Part shown: one piece after another, positions 16,077-24,685 of the stretch | Position numbering within the stretch: position 1 is the stretch's first letter | Layout of the letters: the number at the start of each line of letters is the position of its first letter | Assembly: GCA_024401275.1 (NCBI GenBank) | Contig: JAKSLJ010000011.1 | Coordinates: forward strand, 1-64,000 | Length of the DNA stretch: 64,000 nucleotides | Reading direction: 5' to 3' | Origin: Bacteroidaceae bacterium | Lineage (GTDB): Bacteria; Bacteroidota; Bacteroidia; Bacteroidales; Bacteroidaceae | Position numbers and translations under genes: made by a program | Notes under the pieces: model-generated | Told to the model about the DNA's origin: nothing | Databases searched by the model: none | What the model saw: the letters and a program-made list of their open reading frames with translations, nothing else

Positions 16077-17429
16077 ATGACACAATACATTAAACTTAGC
16101 AAAGGCCTAAACATTTCCCTCAAGGGAAAGGCAGCTCAGACTGTCAAGGAAGTGGCCTTAGGCGAAGACATTGCTATTGTACCTGCTGCTTTTGAAGGTC
16201 TCACACCAAAGGTATTAGTTAAGCAAGGTGACAAGGTAAAGGCTGGCGATGCTCTCTTCCAAGCGAAGAGCTGCGAAGCTGTCAAGGTCGTTTCACCAGT
16301 CAGCGGAACTGTTACTGAGGTGGTACGTGGCGATCGCCGCAAGGTGATGCTCGTGAAGGTTCAGGCAGACAGCGTGCAGGAGCAAAAGGACTTCGGTAAG
16401 AAAGACATCAAGAAGATGTCAGGTAATGAGATTGTTAGCTTGCTTTCAGAAAGCGGAATGTTGGCTTTTGTCAACCAGTTGCCTTACGACTGTGTTGTAG
16501 CCGATGCAGCCGTTACTCCGAAAGCAATTTTTGTTTCTGCCTTCCGCGACATGCCGCTCGAAGCAGAAGCAGAGGTTGAGTTTGCTGGTGAAGATGCAAA
16601 CTTCAAGGCTGGTATTGCTGCTCTCGCTAAGATCGCAAAGACTTACGTCGGCATCAATACTGATCAGGAAGGTAAGGCATTCACTCAGGGACTCGATGCA
16701 GAGGTTGCTGTATTCAAGGGCAAGTGTCCTGCTGGCAACGTATCTGTTCAGGCTAACCACCTTGACCCAGTAAACAAGGGCGAGGTTGTATGGACAGTTG
16801 ATCCAATGGCAGTTGTATTCATCGGTCGTCTCGTAAACACAGGCAAGGTTGACTTCTCTCGCGTTATCGCAGTTGCTGGTAGCGAGATGAACGAGCCATG
16901 CTACGTGAAGACTGTTGTAGGTCAGAACCTCAAGGCTATTCTCAAGGGTCAGCTCTCTTCTACAGAGAATGTCCGTATCATCAACGGCAACCCTCTGACA
17001 GGTGCTCTCTCTAACATCAACGACTATCTCTGGGCTACTTCTTCATGCGTAACAGCTATCCCTGAGAACTCATGCCCAGACGAACTTTTCGGCTGGATCA
17101 TGCCACGCTTCAACCAGTTCTCTACAAGCCGCACTTACTTCTCTTGGCTCCAGGGCAAGAAAGAGTATGCTCTCGACGCTCGTATGAAGGGTGAGGCTCG
17201 CCACATGATCATGTCTGGTGAGTACGACAAGGTTTTCCCTATGGACATCTATCCAGAATATCTCGTAAAGGCTATCATCGCTCAGGACATCGACAAGATG
17301 GAGCAGCTTGGTATCTATGAGGTTTCTCCAAAGGACTTCGCCCTCGCAGAGTTCGTTTGTTCATCTAAGCAGCCCCTTCAGGCTATCGTTCGCGAAGGCT
17401 TGAACATGCTCAAGAAGGAAAACTCATAA
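16077..17429 (+). CDS. nqrA: Na+-translocating NADH:quinone reductase subunit A
   Basis: A 450-residue membrane-associated subunit of the Na+-pumping NADH:quinone oxidoreductase, the one linked with quinone binding. The start TQYIKLSKGLNISLKGKA and the segment VSPVSGTVTEVVRGDRRK (biotinyl/lipoyl-like fold) are typical, as are MPRFNQFSTSRTYFSWL and FPMDIYPEYLVKAI. Length is usual. It is first of six nqr genes in the normal order A-F. Confidence 0.96.
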   Translation: MTQYIKLSKGLNISLKGKAAQTVKEVALGEDIAIVPAAFEGLTPKVLVKQGDKVKAGDALFQAKSCEAVKVVSPVSGTVTEVVRGDRRKVMLVKVQADSVQEQKDFGKKDIKKMSGNEIVSLLSESGMLAFVNQLPYDCVVADAAVTPKAIFVSAFRDMPLEAEAEVEFAGEDANFKAGIAALAKIAKTYVGINTDQEGKAFTQGLDAEVAVFKGKCPAGNVSVQANHLDPVNKGEVVWTVDPMAVVFIGRLVNTGKVDFSRVIAVAGSEMNEPCYVKTVVGQNLKAILKGQLSSTENVRIINGNPLTGALSNINDYLWATSSCVTAIPENSCPDELFGWIMPRFNQFSTSRTYFSWLQGKKEYALDARMKGEARHMIMSGEYDKVFPMDIYPEYLVKAIIAQDIDKMEQLGIYEVSPKDFALAEFVCSSKQPLQAIVREGLNMLKKENS

Positions 17430-17463
17430 TCAATTATTAATTACAAATTGATAATTATTTAAC

Positions 17464-18618
17464 ATGAAATTCTTAGTTAATCTCCGTAATAACTTAAAGC
17501 CTAACTTCGAGGAAGGCGGAAAGTTTCACTACCTGAGAAGCGTATTCGACGGTTTCGACTCTTTCCTCTTCGTGCCAAACAATACGGCGAAGTCTGGCTC
17601 ACACATTCATGATGCCGTTGACTCAAAGCGCGTCATCAGTTTTGTGGTTATAGCGCTCCTTCCTGCTCTCCTGTTCGGTATGTACAACATCGGCTACCAG
17701 AACGCTCTTGCTGCAGGTAAGCTCGCTGAAACTGGCTGCTGCGAGATGTTCCTTTACGGTATGCTCCAGGTATTGCCAAAGATTATTGTAAGCTACATCG
17801 TAGGTCTTTCTATCGAGTTCGCTTGGGCTCAATGGAAGGGCGAAGAAATCCACGAAGGTTTCCTTGCTTCAGGTATCATCATCCCTATGATCATCCCTGT
17901 AGGCTGCCCTCTTTGGATGCTCGCTATCGCTACAGCCTTCGCCGTAATCATCGGTAAGGAAATCTTCGGTGGTACAGGTATGAACATCTTCAACCCTGCC
18001 CTCGTAGCGCGCGCGTTCCTTTTCTTCTCTTATCCTACTATGATGAGTGGCGACAAGGTTTGGGTTGCTAACGACACATTCTTCGGTCTCGGAAACGAAC
18101 TCCCTGACACATTCACAGCCGCTACCCCACTCGCTGAGGTTGCTGGTGGAAACTACAACGGCTGCATCTGCGACGCTATCATCGGTACTATCCCAGGTTC
18201 TATCGGCGAGACTTCCGTTATCGCTATCGCTCTTGGTGGTCTTCTCCTTCTCTTCACTAACGTAGCTTCATGGCGCACTATGCTCTCTGTATTCGTTGGT
18301 GGTGCTGTTGCTGGTCTTATCTTCAAGGCTACAGGTCAGACTACTATCGAATGGTACGAGCACATCGTTCTCGGTGGTTTCTGCTTCGGTGCAGTCTTCA
18401 TGGCAACAGACCCTGTAACATCTTGCCGCACAAGCTGCGGACAGTATGTTTACGGCGTTCTCATCGGTCTTGTAGCAGTAACAGTTCGCGTACTCAACCC
18501 TGGTTATCCAGAGGGCATGATGCTCGCTATCCTCCTTATGAATATGTTCGCACCACTTATTGACTACTGCGTATTACAGCGCAACATCTCTAAGCGTGCT
18601 AAGCGTGCAACTAAATAA
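17464..18618 (+). CDS. nqrB: Na+-translocating NADH:quinone reductase subunit B
   Basis: A 384-residue integral membrane subunit that carries covalent FMN and riboflavin and takes part in Na+ passage. Many hydrophobic helices are visible, with GKEIFGGTGMNIFNPALVAR and GAVFMATDPVTSC. The FMN threonine is probably Thr221 in FTAATPLAEV; most homologues have SGAT there, so Ala replaces Gly beside it. It begins 34 bp after nqrA. Confidence 0.96.
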   Translation: MKFLVNLRNNLKPNFEEGGKFHYLRSVFDGFDSFLFVPNNTAKSGSHIHDAVDSKRVISFVVIALLPALLFGMYNIGYQNALAAGKLAETGCCEMFLYGMLQVLPKIIVSYIVGLSIEFAWAQWKGEEIHEGFLASGIIIPMIIPVGCPLWMLAIATAFAVIIGKEIFGGTGMNIFNPALVARAFLFFSYPTMMSGDKVWVANDTFFGLGNELPDTFTAATPLAEVAGGNYNGCICDAIIGTIPGSIGETSVIAIALGGLLLLFTNVASWRTMLSVFVGGAVAGLIFKATGQTTIEWYEHIVLGGFCFGAVFMATDPVTSCRTSCGQYVYGVLIGLVAVTVRVLNPGYPEGMMLAILLMNMFAPLIDYCVLQRNISKRAKRATK

Positions 18619-18629
18619 TCATTACAACT

Positions 18630-19247
18630 ATGGCAAAACTGAATACAAACTCTAATGTTTATACCATCGGTTACGCAATAGTAATGGTGGTTATCGTAGC
18701 TTTCCTCCTCGCTTTCATCTCTCAGTCTCTGAAGGAAAAGCAGGATGCAAACGTAGAGCTCGACTATAAGAAGCAGGTTCTCAACTCTCTCGACCTTCGC
18801 GATCTTCCTGACGCAGAGAAGACTTACGCAGAGGTTGTAAAGAGCGAGGAACAGATAGAAGACGGCTATAAGATCTTCACTTGCGAACTTGAAGGCAAGA
18901 CAAAGTACGTGCTCACAGTAAAGGGCATGGGTCTTTGGGGTCCTATCTCTGGCTTCATTTCTCTCAACGACGACAAGCAGACAGTTTATGGCGTATTCTT
19001 CAACCACGAAGGCGAAACTGCCGGTCTTGGTGCTGAAATCAAGGATTCTAAGGCATGGCAGGACAAGTTCAAAGGCAAGAAGATTTCTGCCGAAGGCTCT
19101 TCTGACATCGCTCTCGGCGTAAAGAAGAATGTGGAAAACCCTGAAAGCGAAGTTGACGCCGTAACAGGTGCCACTCTTACTTCAGACGGTGTAAACCTCA
19201 TGCTTAAGGAAGGTCTTGCAAAGTATAACGACTTCTTAAAGAAATAA
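18630..19247 (+). CDS. nqrC: Na+-translocating NADH:quinone reductase subunit C
   Basis: A 205-residue subunit with one N-terminal membrane helix (VYTIGYAIVMVVIVAFLLAF) and an extracytoplasmic FMN-binding domain. The flavinylation motif is DAVTGATLTSDGV, with Thr182 as the attachment residue. This FMN is attached by an ApbE-type transferase, which is not in the window. GLWGPISGFISL is also conserved. It sits 11 bp after nqrB. Confidence 0.96.
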   Translation: MAKLNTNSNVYTIGYAIVMVVIVAFLLAFISQSLKEKQDANVELDYKKQVLNSLDLRDLPDAEKTYAEVVKSEEQIEDGYKIFTCELEGKTKYVLTVKGMGLWGPISGFISLNDDKQTVYGVFFNHEGETAGLGAEIKDSKAWQDKFKGKKISAEGSSDIALGVKKNVENPESEVDAVTGATLTSDGVNLMLKEGLAKYNDFLKK

Positions 19248-19254
19248 TTGAATT

Positions 19255-19857
19255 ATGACAAACAAAGAAGCATTTATCAATCCGCTGAACCAAGACCATC
19301 CTATCCTCGTACAGGTGCTTGGTATCTGTTCAGCCTTGGCTGTAACATCTCAGCTTGAGCCAGCTATCGTGATGGGTCTCGCTGTGACTATCATTACAGC
19401 TCTTGCAAATGTTACGATCTCTGTTCTTCGTAACACTATTCCAAACCGTATTCGTATCATCGTACAGCTCGTTGTCGTAGCTGCTCTCGTTACTATCGTA
19501 TCTCAGGTGCTCAAGGCTTTCGCATACGACGTTAGCGTTACGCTCTCTGTTTACGTAGGTCTTATCATTACAAACTGTATCCTTATGGGTCGTCTTGAGG
19601 CTTTCGCCATGACTAACAAGCCGCTGCCATCACTTATCGACGGTATTGCTAACGGTCTTGGCTACGCGTACATTCTTATTATAGTAGGTGGTGTTCGTGA
19701 ACTTCTCGGCCGCGGTACTCTTCTCGGTTTCCGTATCATCCCAGAAGGAGCTTACGACTTCGGTTATGTTAACAACGGTATGATGACTATGTCTGTGATG
19801 TCACTCATCCTCCTCGGCATCGTTATCTGGGTACACCGTGCAATTACTAACAAATAA
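19255..19857 (+). CDS. nqrD: Na+-translocating NADH:quinone reductase subunit D
   Basis: A 200-residue integral membrane subunit with about six helices, paralogous to NqrE/RnfAE. Typical segments are NPLNQDHPILVQVLGICSAL, RIIVQLVVVAALVTIV, NCILMGRLEAFAM and GLGYAYILIIVGGVREL. NqrD and NqrE together hold an intramembrane iron-sulfur centre in the known enzyme; a cysteine is seen in each key half-helix (GICS, TNCI). It is 7 bp after nqrC. Confidence 0.96.
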   Translation: MTNKEAFINPLNQDHPILVQVLGICSALAVTSQLEPAIVMGLAVTIITALANVTISVLRNTIPNRIRIIVQLVVVAALVTIVSQVLKAFAYDVSVTLSVYVGLIITNCILMGRLEAFAMTNKPLPSLIDGIANGLGYAYILIIVGGVRELLGRGTLLGFRIIPEGAYDFGYVNNGMMTMSVMSLILLGIVIWVHRAITNK

Positions 19858-19870
19858 TTGATTCTACAAA

Positions 19871-20494
19871 ATGGAACATCAAATAGCATTATTCGTTAAG
19901 TCCATCTTTGTGGACAATATGATCTTCGCTTACTTCCTTGGTATGTGCTCTTTCTTGGCCGTATCAAAGAATGTGAAGACATCTTTCGGACTCGGACTTG
20001 CCGTTACCTTCGTGCTCCTCATTACCGTGCCTGTTGACTATCTTCTTCAGACAAAGGTATTGGACGCTAACGGAATCTTTGGACAGGATCTTACTTACCT
20101 TTCATTCATCCTCTTCATCGCCGTTATCGCAGGTATGGTACAGCTCGTCGAAATGATTGTAGAGCGTTTCTCTCCATCTCTCTACGCTGCACTTGGTATT
20201 TTCCTCCCTCTCATCGCTGTAAACTGTGCTATCATGGGTGCTTCACTCTTCATGCAGCAGCGCATCAACCTCGATCCTTCTAACACTCAGTACATCGGCG
20301 GCGTTGGCGACGCTATCGTTTACGCTCTCGGTTCTGGTATCGGTTGGACTCTCGCTATTTGCGCTATGGGTGCTATCCGTGAAAAGATGCAATACTCTGA
20401 CGTGCCAAAGCCTCTCCAGGGTCTTGGTATCACTTTCATCACTGTAGGTCTCATGGGTATGGCAATGATGTGTTTCTCAGGTCTTAAAATCTAA
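19871..20494 (+). CDS. nqrE: Na+-translocating NADH:quinone reductase subunit E
   Basis: A 207-residue integral membrane partner of NqrD. It shows [38 protein letters not shown] and [19 protein letters not shown]. Cys residues in GMCSF and VNCAI correspond to the intramembrane Fe-S ligands of the family. It starts 13 bp after nqrD. Confidence 0.96.
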   Translation: MEHQIALFVKSIFVDNMIFAYFLGMCSFLAVSKNVKTSFGLGLAVTFVLLITVPVDYLLQTKVLDANGIFGQDLTYLSFILFIAVIAGMVQLVEMIVERFSPSLYAALGIFLPLIAVNCAIMGASLFMQQRINLDPSNTQYIGGVGDAIVYALGSGIGWTLAICAMGAIREKMQYSDVPKPLQGLGITFITVGLMGMAMMCFSGLKI

Positions 20495-20510
20495 TTAGAG
20501 GAAATATATT

Positions 20511-21788
20511 ATGAACTTTATTATATCAAGTATTGTCGTATTCCTCGTTGTTATCATTCTGCTCGTGGTGATTCTTCTTACAGCTAAGAAGTTCCTCTCA
20601 CCAAGCGGAAATGTAAACATCGAGATCAACGGCGAACAAACTTTAAACGTGCCACAGGGTGCTTCACTCATGGCTACGTTGAACGAGAATGGCATCTTCC
20701 TTCCATCTGCTTGTGGTGGTAAGGCAAGCTGCGGACAATGTAAGGTACAGGTACTCGAAGGCGGCGGCGAAATCCTCGATTCAGAAAAGCCTCACTTCTC
20801 TCGCAAGGAGCAGAAGGCTGGCTGGCGTCTTGGTTGCCAATGCAAGGTTAAGAGCGACATGAAGATTCACGTTGACGAGTCTATCATGGGCGTTAAGGAA
20901 TGGGAATGTACAGTTATCGGCAACCGCAACGTTGCTACATTCATCAAGGAGTACAAGGTGGCTCTTCCTCCAGGCGAGCACATGAACTTCGAGCCAGGTT
21001 CTTATGCACAGATTCGTATCCCAGCATTCGAGCTTGACTATAAGGACTTCGACCGCGAGCTTATCGGCGAGACTTATATTCCTGCTTGGGAGAAGTTCGG
21101 TCTCTTCGACCTCCATTGCTCTAACCCAACTCCAACAATCCGTGCTTACTCTATGGCTAACTACCCTGACGAGGGCGACATCATCACTCTTAATGTGCGT
21201 ATCGCTACTCCTCCTTTCAAGCCAAAGGATCAGGGGCCAGGCTTCATGGATGTAAACCCAGGTATTGCATCTTCTTACATCTTCAACCTCAAGCCAGGTG
21301 ATAAGGTTATCATGTCTGGTCCGTTCGGAGAGTTCCGTCCTCAGTACGGTTCTGGTCGTGAGATGATTTGGGTTGGTGGTGGTGCCGGTATGGCTCCTCT
21401 CCGCGCTCAGATCATGCACATGCTCAAGGGTAACGGTATCAACCCAGAAGATCGCCAGCGCCCTATGCACTATTTCTATGGTGCACGCGCTCTTGAGGAA
21501 ATCCCATTCCTCGACGACTTCCTCCAGCTTGAAAAGGATTTCCCTAACTTCCACTTCCATCTTGCCCTCGACCGCCCAGATCCAAAGGCAGATGCAGCTG
21601 GAATCAAGTACACTCCTGGTTTCGTAGCTCCTGTTATGGGCGACACTTACCTCAAGCAGCACGAAGCTCCAGAAGATTGTGAGTACTACCTCTGTGGACC
21701 TCCTATGATGGCTAAGACTGTTCTCGACCTCCTCCACTCTCTTGGTGTAGAAGACGAGATGATCCGCTTCGATAACTTCGGTGGATAA
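20511..21788 (+). CDS. nqrF: Na+-translocating NADH:quinone reductase subunit F
   Basis: A 425-residue entry subunit taking electrons from NADH. An N-terminal helix (IISSIVVFLVVIILLVVILL) is followed by a plant-type ferredoxin domain with [2Fe-2S] ligands Cys68, Cys74, Cys77 and Cys109 (ACGGKASCGQC, LGCQC). The FAD/NADH reductase domain contains RAYSMANYP, GPFGEFRP, WVGGGAGMAPLRAQI and YYLCGPPMMAKTV. It ends with the usual FDNFGG. The gene closes the nqr operon. Confidence 0.97.
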   Translation: MNFIISSIVVFLVVIILLVVILLTAKKFLSPSGNVNIEINGEQTLNVPQGASLMATLNENGIFLPSACGGKASCGQCKVQVLEGGGEILDSEKPHFSRKEQKAGWRLGCQCKVKSDMKIHVDESIMGVKEWECTVIGNRNVATFIKEYKVALPPGEHMNFEPGSYAQIRIPAFELDYKDFDRELIGETYIPAWEKFGLFDLHCSNPTPTIRAYSMANYPDEGDIITLNVRIATPPFKPKDQGPGFMDVNPGIASSYIFNLKPGDKVIMSGPFGEFRPQYGSGREMIWVGGGAGMAPLRAQIMHMLKGNGINPEDRQRPMHYFYGARALEEIPFLDDFLQLEKDFPNFHFHLALDRPDPKADAAGIKYTPGFVAPVMGDTYLKQHEAPEDCEYYLCGPPMMAKTVLDLLHSLGVEDEMIRFDNFGG

Positions 21789-21821
21789 TATTTGACAACC
21801 AAAACGTGTTGTCCCCAAGAT

Positions 21822-21884
21822 GTAGGGCGAAGTTTACTGAGCCGTCTTCATTTGCGAAACGGCTCGGAAATCCTCGCCCTACAA
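21822..21884. repeat. GTAGGGCGA palindromic element, copy A
   Basis: The left arm starts TGTAGGGCGAAGTTTACTGA and the right arm ends GGAAATCCTCGCCCTACA; the arms pair at their outer part and at GAGCCGT/ACGGCTC. The inner mismatched bases differ between arms in the same way as in copy B (26457-26514), which is inverted. It lies between nqrF and the DUF4924-like gene. Confidence 0.8.
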
Positions 21885-21896
21885 TTTGTTTTTATA

Positions 21897-21927
21897 TAAT
21901 TCTGAATTTCTGCATTCTGCATTCCAT
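21897..21927. repeat. ATTCTGCATTCTGCATT-type repeat
   Basis: TTTCTGCATTCTGCATTCCA beside the GTAGGGCGA element belongs to the family also seen inside the pseudouridine synthase gene (45718-45797) and at 46668-46703. Confidence 0.6.
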
Positions 21928-21934
21928 TAAGACT

Positions 21935-22486
21935 ATGCTAATATCCCAACAACTACGCCGCACAAGCATCGCAGAGTATCTGCTCTACATGTGGCAGATA
22001 GAAGACATCATACGCGCCTACGGCTGCTCTCTCACAGAGATTCGCAAGCGCTATATCTCTCAGTTCAACAACATTACGGACGAACAGAAGGAAGAGATGA
22101 CCGACTGGTATGGCGATCTCATTAACATGATGACTCAGGAAGGTTGCCGTGAGAAAGGACATTTGCAGATAAACAAGGTTGTGATGATTCAGCTCGTAGA
22201 ACTCCACAACCAGCTTCTTGATTCCTCAAAGTTTCCTTTCTATCGCTCTGAATACTACCGAGTTCTACCTTTTATCGTTGAACTCCGCAAGCGTGGCATG
22301 AACAACGAGGAGAACGAAGTGGAGACCTGCTTCAACGCCCTCTATGGTAAGATGATGCTTCGCCTTCAGAAGAAAGAGATTTCTAAAGAGACAGAAAACG
22401 CAATAAAGGAAATATCAACCTTCATCGGTATGCTTGCCGACTATTATCACAAAGACAAACAGAAGCCACTCTTCGACGAGGAATAA
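21935..22486 (+). CDS. DUF4924-like protein of unknown function
   Basis: A 183-residue soluble, mostly helical and highly charged protein. It begins MLISQQLRRTSIAEYLLYMW and continues QIEDIIRAYG, which resembles the conserved start of the DUF4924 family of Bacteroidetes. Start chosen at ATG 21935; the frame is open further upstream to 21806, but that part runs through two repeat elements and does not look coding. No catalytic motif is seen. It follows nqrF but the repeats separate them, so co-transcription is uncertain. Confidence 0.8.
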   Translation: MLISQQLRRTSIAEYLLYMWQIEDIIRAYGCSLTEIRKRYISQFNNITDEQKEEMTDWYGDLINMMTQEGCREKGHLQINKVVMIQLVELHNQLLDSSKFPFYRSEYYRVLPFIVELRKRGMNNEENEVETCFNALYGKMMLRLQKKEISKETENAIKEISTFIGMLADYYHKDKQKPLFDEE

Positions 22487-22547
22487 TACTGTTAGTGTTT
22501 ATTAGCTCTATTATTCTATGAATGTGCCACATATAGTTGACACTAAC

Positions 22548-23480
22548 CTAAATATGCTTCTTTAGAATATTAGCAGCAATAGCACCAGAGAAATTGTGCC
22601 ATACGCTAAAGAGAGCACCTGGAATTGTCGCTAACGGATACATTGAAAAATGTGTAGAAGCAAGGCTTGTGGCAAGACCGGAATTCTGCATTCCTACTTC
22701 AATGGCGATAGCGTTTCGTTTAGCGGCATCAAGTTTAAGCACTTTTCCAATGGTAAAACCGAGTGTTAAGCCGAGAGTGTTATGAAGTATGACAACGGCA
22801 ATTATATACAATCCAGAAGATAGTACTCGATCAGCATTCACTCCCATGATAAGCCCCACGATGAGAGCTATGGCAAGTGTGGAGAACATCGGCAGAATAC
22901 CAACAACCTTTTCTGTATATTTCCCCCAATAATGATTTGCCACAAAACCTAAAACTATTGGAAGAATTACGACTTGAATGACACTCATGAGCATCGCCAC
23001 AACATCGACATTCACATCCTTTCCGGCAAGGATAAAAGTAAGAACAGGTGTCATGATAGGAGCCAATAAGGTAGATATGCCAGTCATTCCGACAGACAAA
23101 GCAATATCACCACCAGCAAGGTAAGTGATGACATTCGATGCCGTGCCTCCTGGACAACAACCTACAAGAATTACGCCAATAGCAATCTCCGTAGGTAACC
23201 CAAAAAGATTGCATAAAGTCCACGCAATAAGTGGCATAATGGTAAACTGTGCAGCACAACCTATAAGCACGGCTTTTGGCTTGGTGAACACCACCTTGAA
23301 GTCTTGCGGTTTAAGCGTCAATCCCATTCCAAACATCACAATGCCTAGAAGCCAGTTGATTGAAGAAGTAGGAATCCACGTGAATGTTTCTGGCAGTAAC
23401 AACCCAATTGCTGCTACTGCCAGTACAATAATCGCTATCTGATTAGATATTATTCTGGAAATTCTGTAGAGAGTTTTCAT
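22548..23480 (-). CDS. bile acid:sodium symporter (BASS)-family transporter
   Basis: A 310-residue inner-membrane protein with about ten hydrophobic helices. MFGMGLTLKPQDF, LVGCCPGGTASNVITYLAGG (the crossover/Na+ site motif) and IEVGMQNSGLATSLA are hallmark segments of the BASS family. Possible substrates include organic anions or keto acids; this is not decidable from sequence. Its start overlaps the end of the upstream oxidoreductase gene by 4 bp, so both are made from one mRNA. Confidence 0.9.
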   Translation of the reverse strand: MKTLYRISRIISNQIAIIVLAVAAIGLLLPETFTWIPTSSINWLLGIVMFGMGLTLKPQDFKVVFTKPKAVLIGCAAQFTIMPLIAWTLCNLFGLPTEIAIGVILVGCCPGGTASNVITYLAGGDIALSVGMTGISTLLAPIMTPVLTFILAGKDVNVDVVAMLMSVIQVVILPIVLGFVANHYWGKYTEKVVGILPMFSTLAIALIVGLIMGVNADRVLSSGLYIIAVVILHNTLGLTLGFTIGKVLKLDAAKRNAIAIEVGMQNSGLATSLASTHFSMYPLATIPGALFSVWHNFSGAIAANILKKHI

Positions 23481-24463
23481 TCTTTATCCCATGGATAACG
23501 CACATTCCATTCCTTGCGTAATTCGTCCATTTGGCGCATGATACGGATAGTTTCTTCATGTGGCATGTCGTTACATTCAATCTTACCCTCACGAATAGCC
23601 TCCATTGAAGCATATACCTGATATTCGTAACCAGTAATCTGCTTTGGACATTTTACGGTTTTGATAACTTGATAATCGTTATCAACAATAGTCATGCTCT
23701 GAGGATTATTAATGTTCTCTACAATGATATGACCTTTATCTCCTGAAATTATACCCTGACGATCACTCTTAACATAGTTTGAAGAAGTCAGCACAGCCAT
23801 TCTTTCACCAGAATAATGAAGAATGATAGAGTTCTGACTGTCAACACCAGTATCTGTTAGCATACAAGAAGAAACAGTCTTCTCAATATCCGTTCCGAAA
23901 ATCATGGCAGCGAAGTTCAGAGTATAAACACCAAGATCAAGTAGTGCACCTCCAGCGAGCTCTGGAAGATACATTCTCGGACGTTCTATATTAGGATAGC
24001 AGAGATTGGCAGTTATTACCTTAGGCATGCCGATAATACCACTTTCAATAGTCTCGTTAATAGTCTTTGAGAGTGGCATATAGCGTGTCCAGATTGCTTC
24101 AGTTATAAAAACATTTTCCTTGTGAGCACGTTCTATAATCTCTTCCGCCTGCCATGCAGTAGCTGTAAATGCCTTTTCACAGAGAATAGGTTTCTTATAG
24201 TCAAGACAAAGCATTACATTCTCGTAATGATGAGAATGAGGAGTTGCAATATAGACCAACTCTACAGCTTCATCTTTTACAAGATCTTCGTAAGAGCCAT
24301 ATGCCTTTGTTACACCATGAGATTCTTGAAACTTACGAGCTGTTTCAATGTTTCTTGAAGCGACAGCATATAGCTCCACTTCATTCATACCGTTTACTGT
24401 TTTAGCCATTTGGTCGGCTATCCAACCAGTACCAATAATACCGAGTTTAAATTTTTCCATCAT
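23477..24463 (-). CDS. Gfo/Idh/MocA-family NAD(P)-dependent oxidoreductase
   Basis: A 328-residue soluble dehydrogenase. The Rossmann nucleotide loop is LGIIGTGWIADQMA; the family motif CEKAFTATAWQAEEII (EKP-type, here EKA) holds the catalytic lysine, and GGALLDLGVYTLNF gives the second-domain strand region with the usual D-x-G. The family oxidises or reduces sugars or inositols. The first of two Met codons was taken; the second is equally possible. The BASS transporter gene overlaps its stop. Confidence 0.88.
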   Translation of the reverse strand: MMEKFKLGIIGTGWIADQMAKTVNGMNEVELYAVASRNIETARKFQESHGVTKAYGSYEDLVKDEAVELVYIATPHSHHYENVMLCLDYKKPILCEKAFTATAWQAEEIIERAHKENVFITEAIWTRYMPLSKTINETIESGIIGMPKVITANLCYPNIERPRMYLPELAGGALLDLGVYTLNFAAMIFGTDIEKTVSSCMLTDTGVDSQNSIILHYSGERMAVLTSSNYVKSDRQGIISGDKGHIIVENINNPQSMTIVDNDYQVIKTVKCPKQITGYEYQVYASMEAIREGKIECNDMPHEETIRIMRQMDELRKEWNVRYPWDKE

Positions 24464-24634
24464 TTAGATTATTTGCTGCAAAATTATAAATATTTATAAT
24501 ACTAACAAAGGAAATATCAGCTTTTTTTTATGCAACTATAGCATATTTGTATATTGGATGTTGCAAAAAGTTGGCAAATGCTTGAATATTTCAAATTATT
24601 TGACCCATTTTTCTTATTTAGGAAAAAAAAAATG

Positions 24635-24642
24635 TAACTTTG
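24635..24642 (+). promoter_or_regulatory. -7 promoter box for pfp
   Basis: TAACTTTG in AATGTAACTTTGCGGC, 44 bp before the pfp start, fits the Bacteroidetes -7 consensus. No good -33 element at the right distance was seen. Confidence 0.55.
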
Positions 24643-24685
24643 CGGCTGAAAGTTTCAAATAAAACTAATTTAAGATAATAAAAAA

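Noticed and set aside
20781..21818. 345-residue open frame antisense to nqrF
   Set aside because: It lies fully opposite a well-recognised nqrF; the sequence resembles no protein and results from the codon bias of the plus strand.
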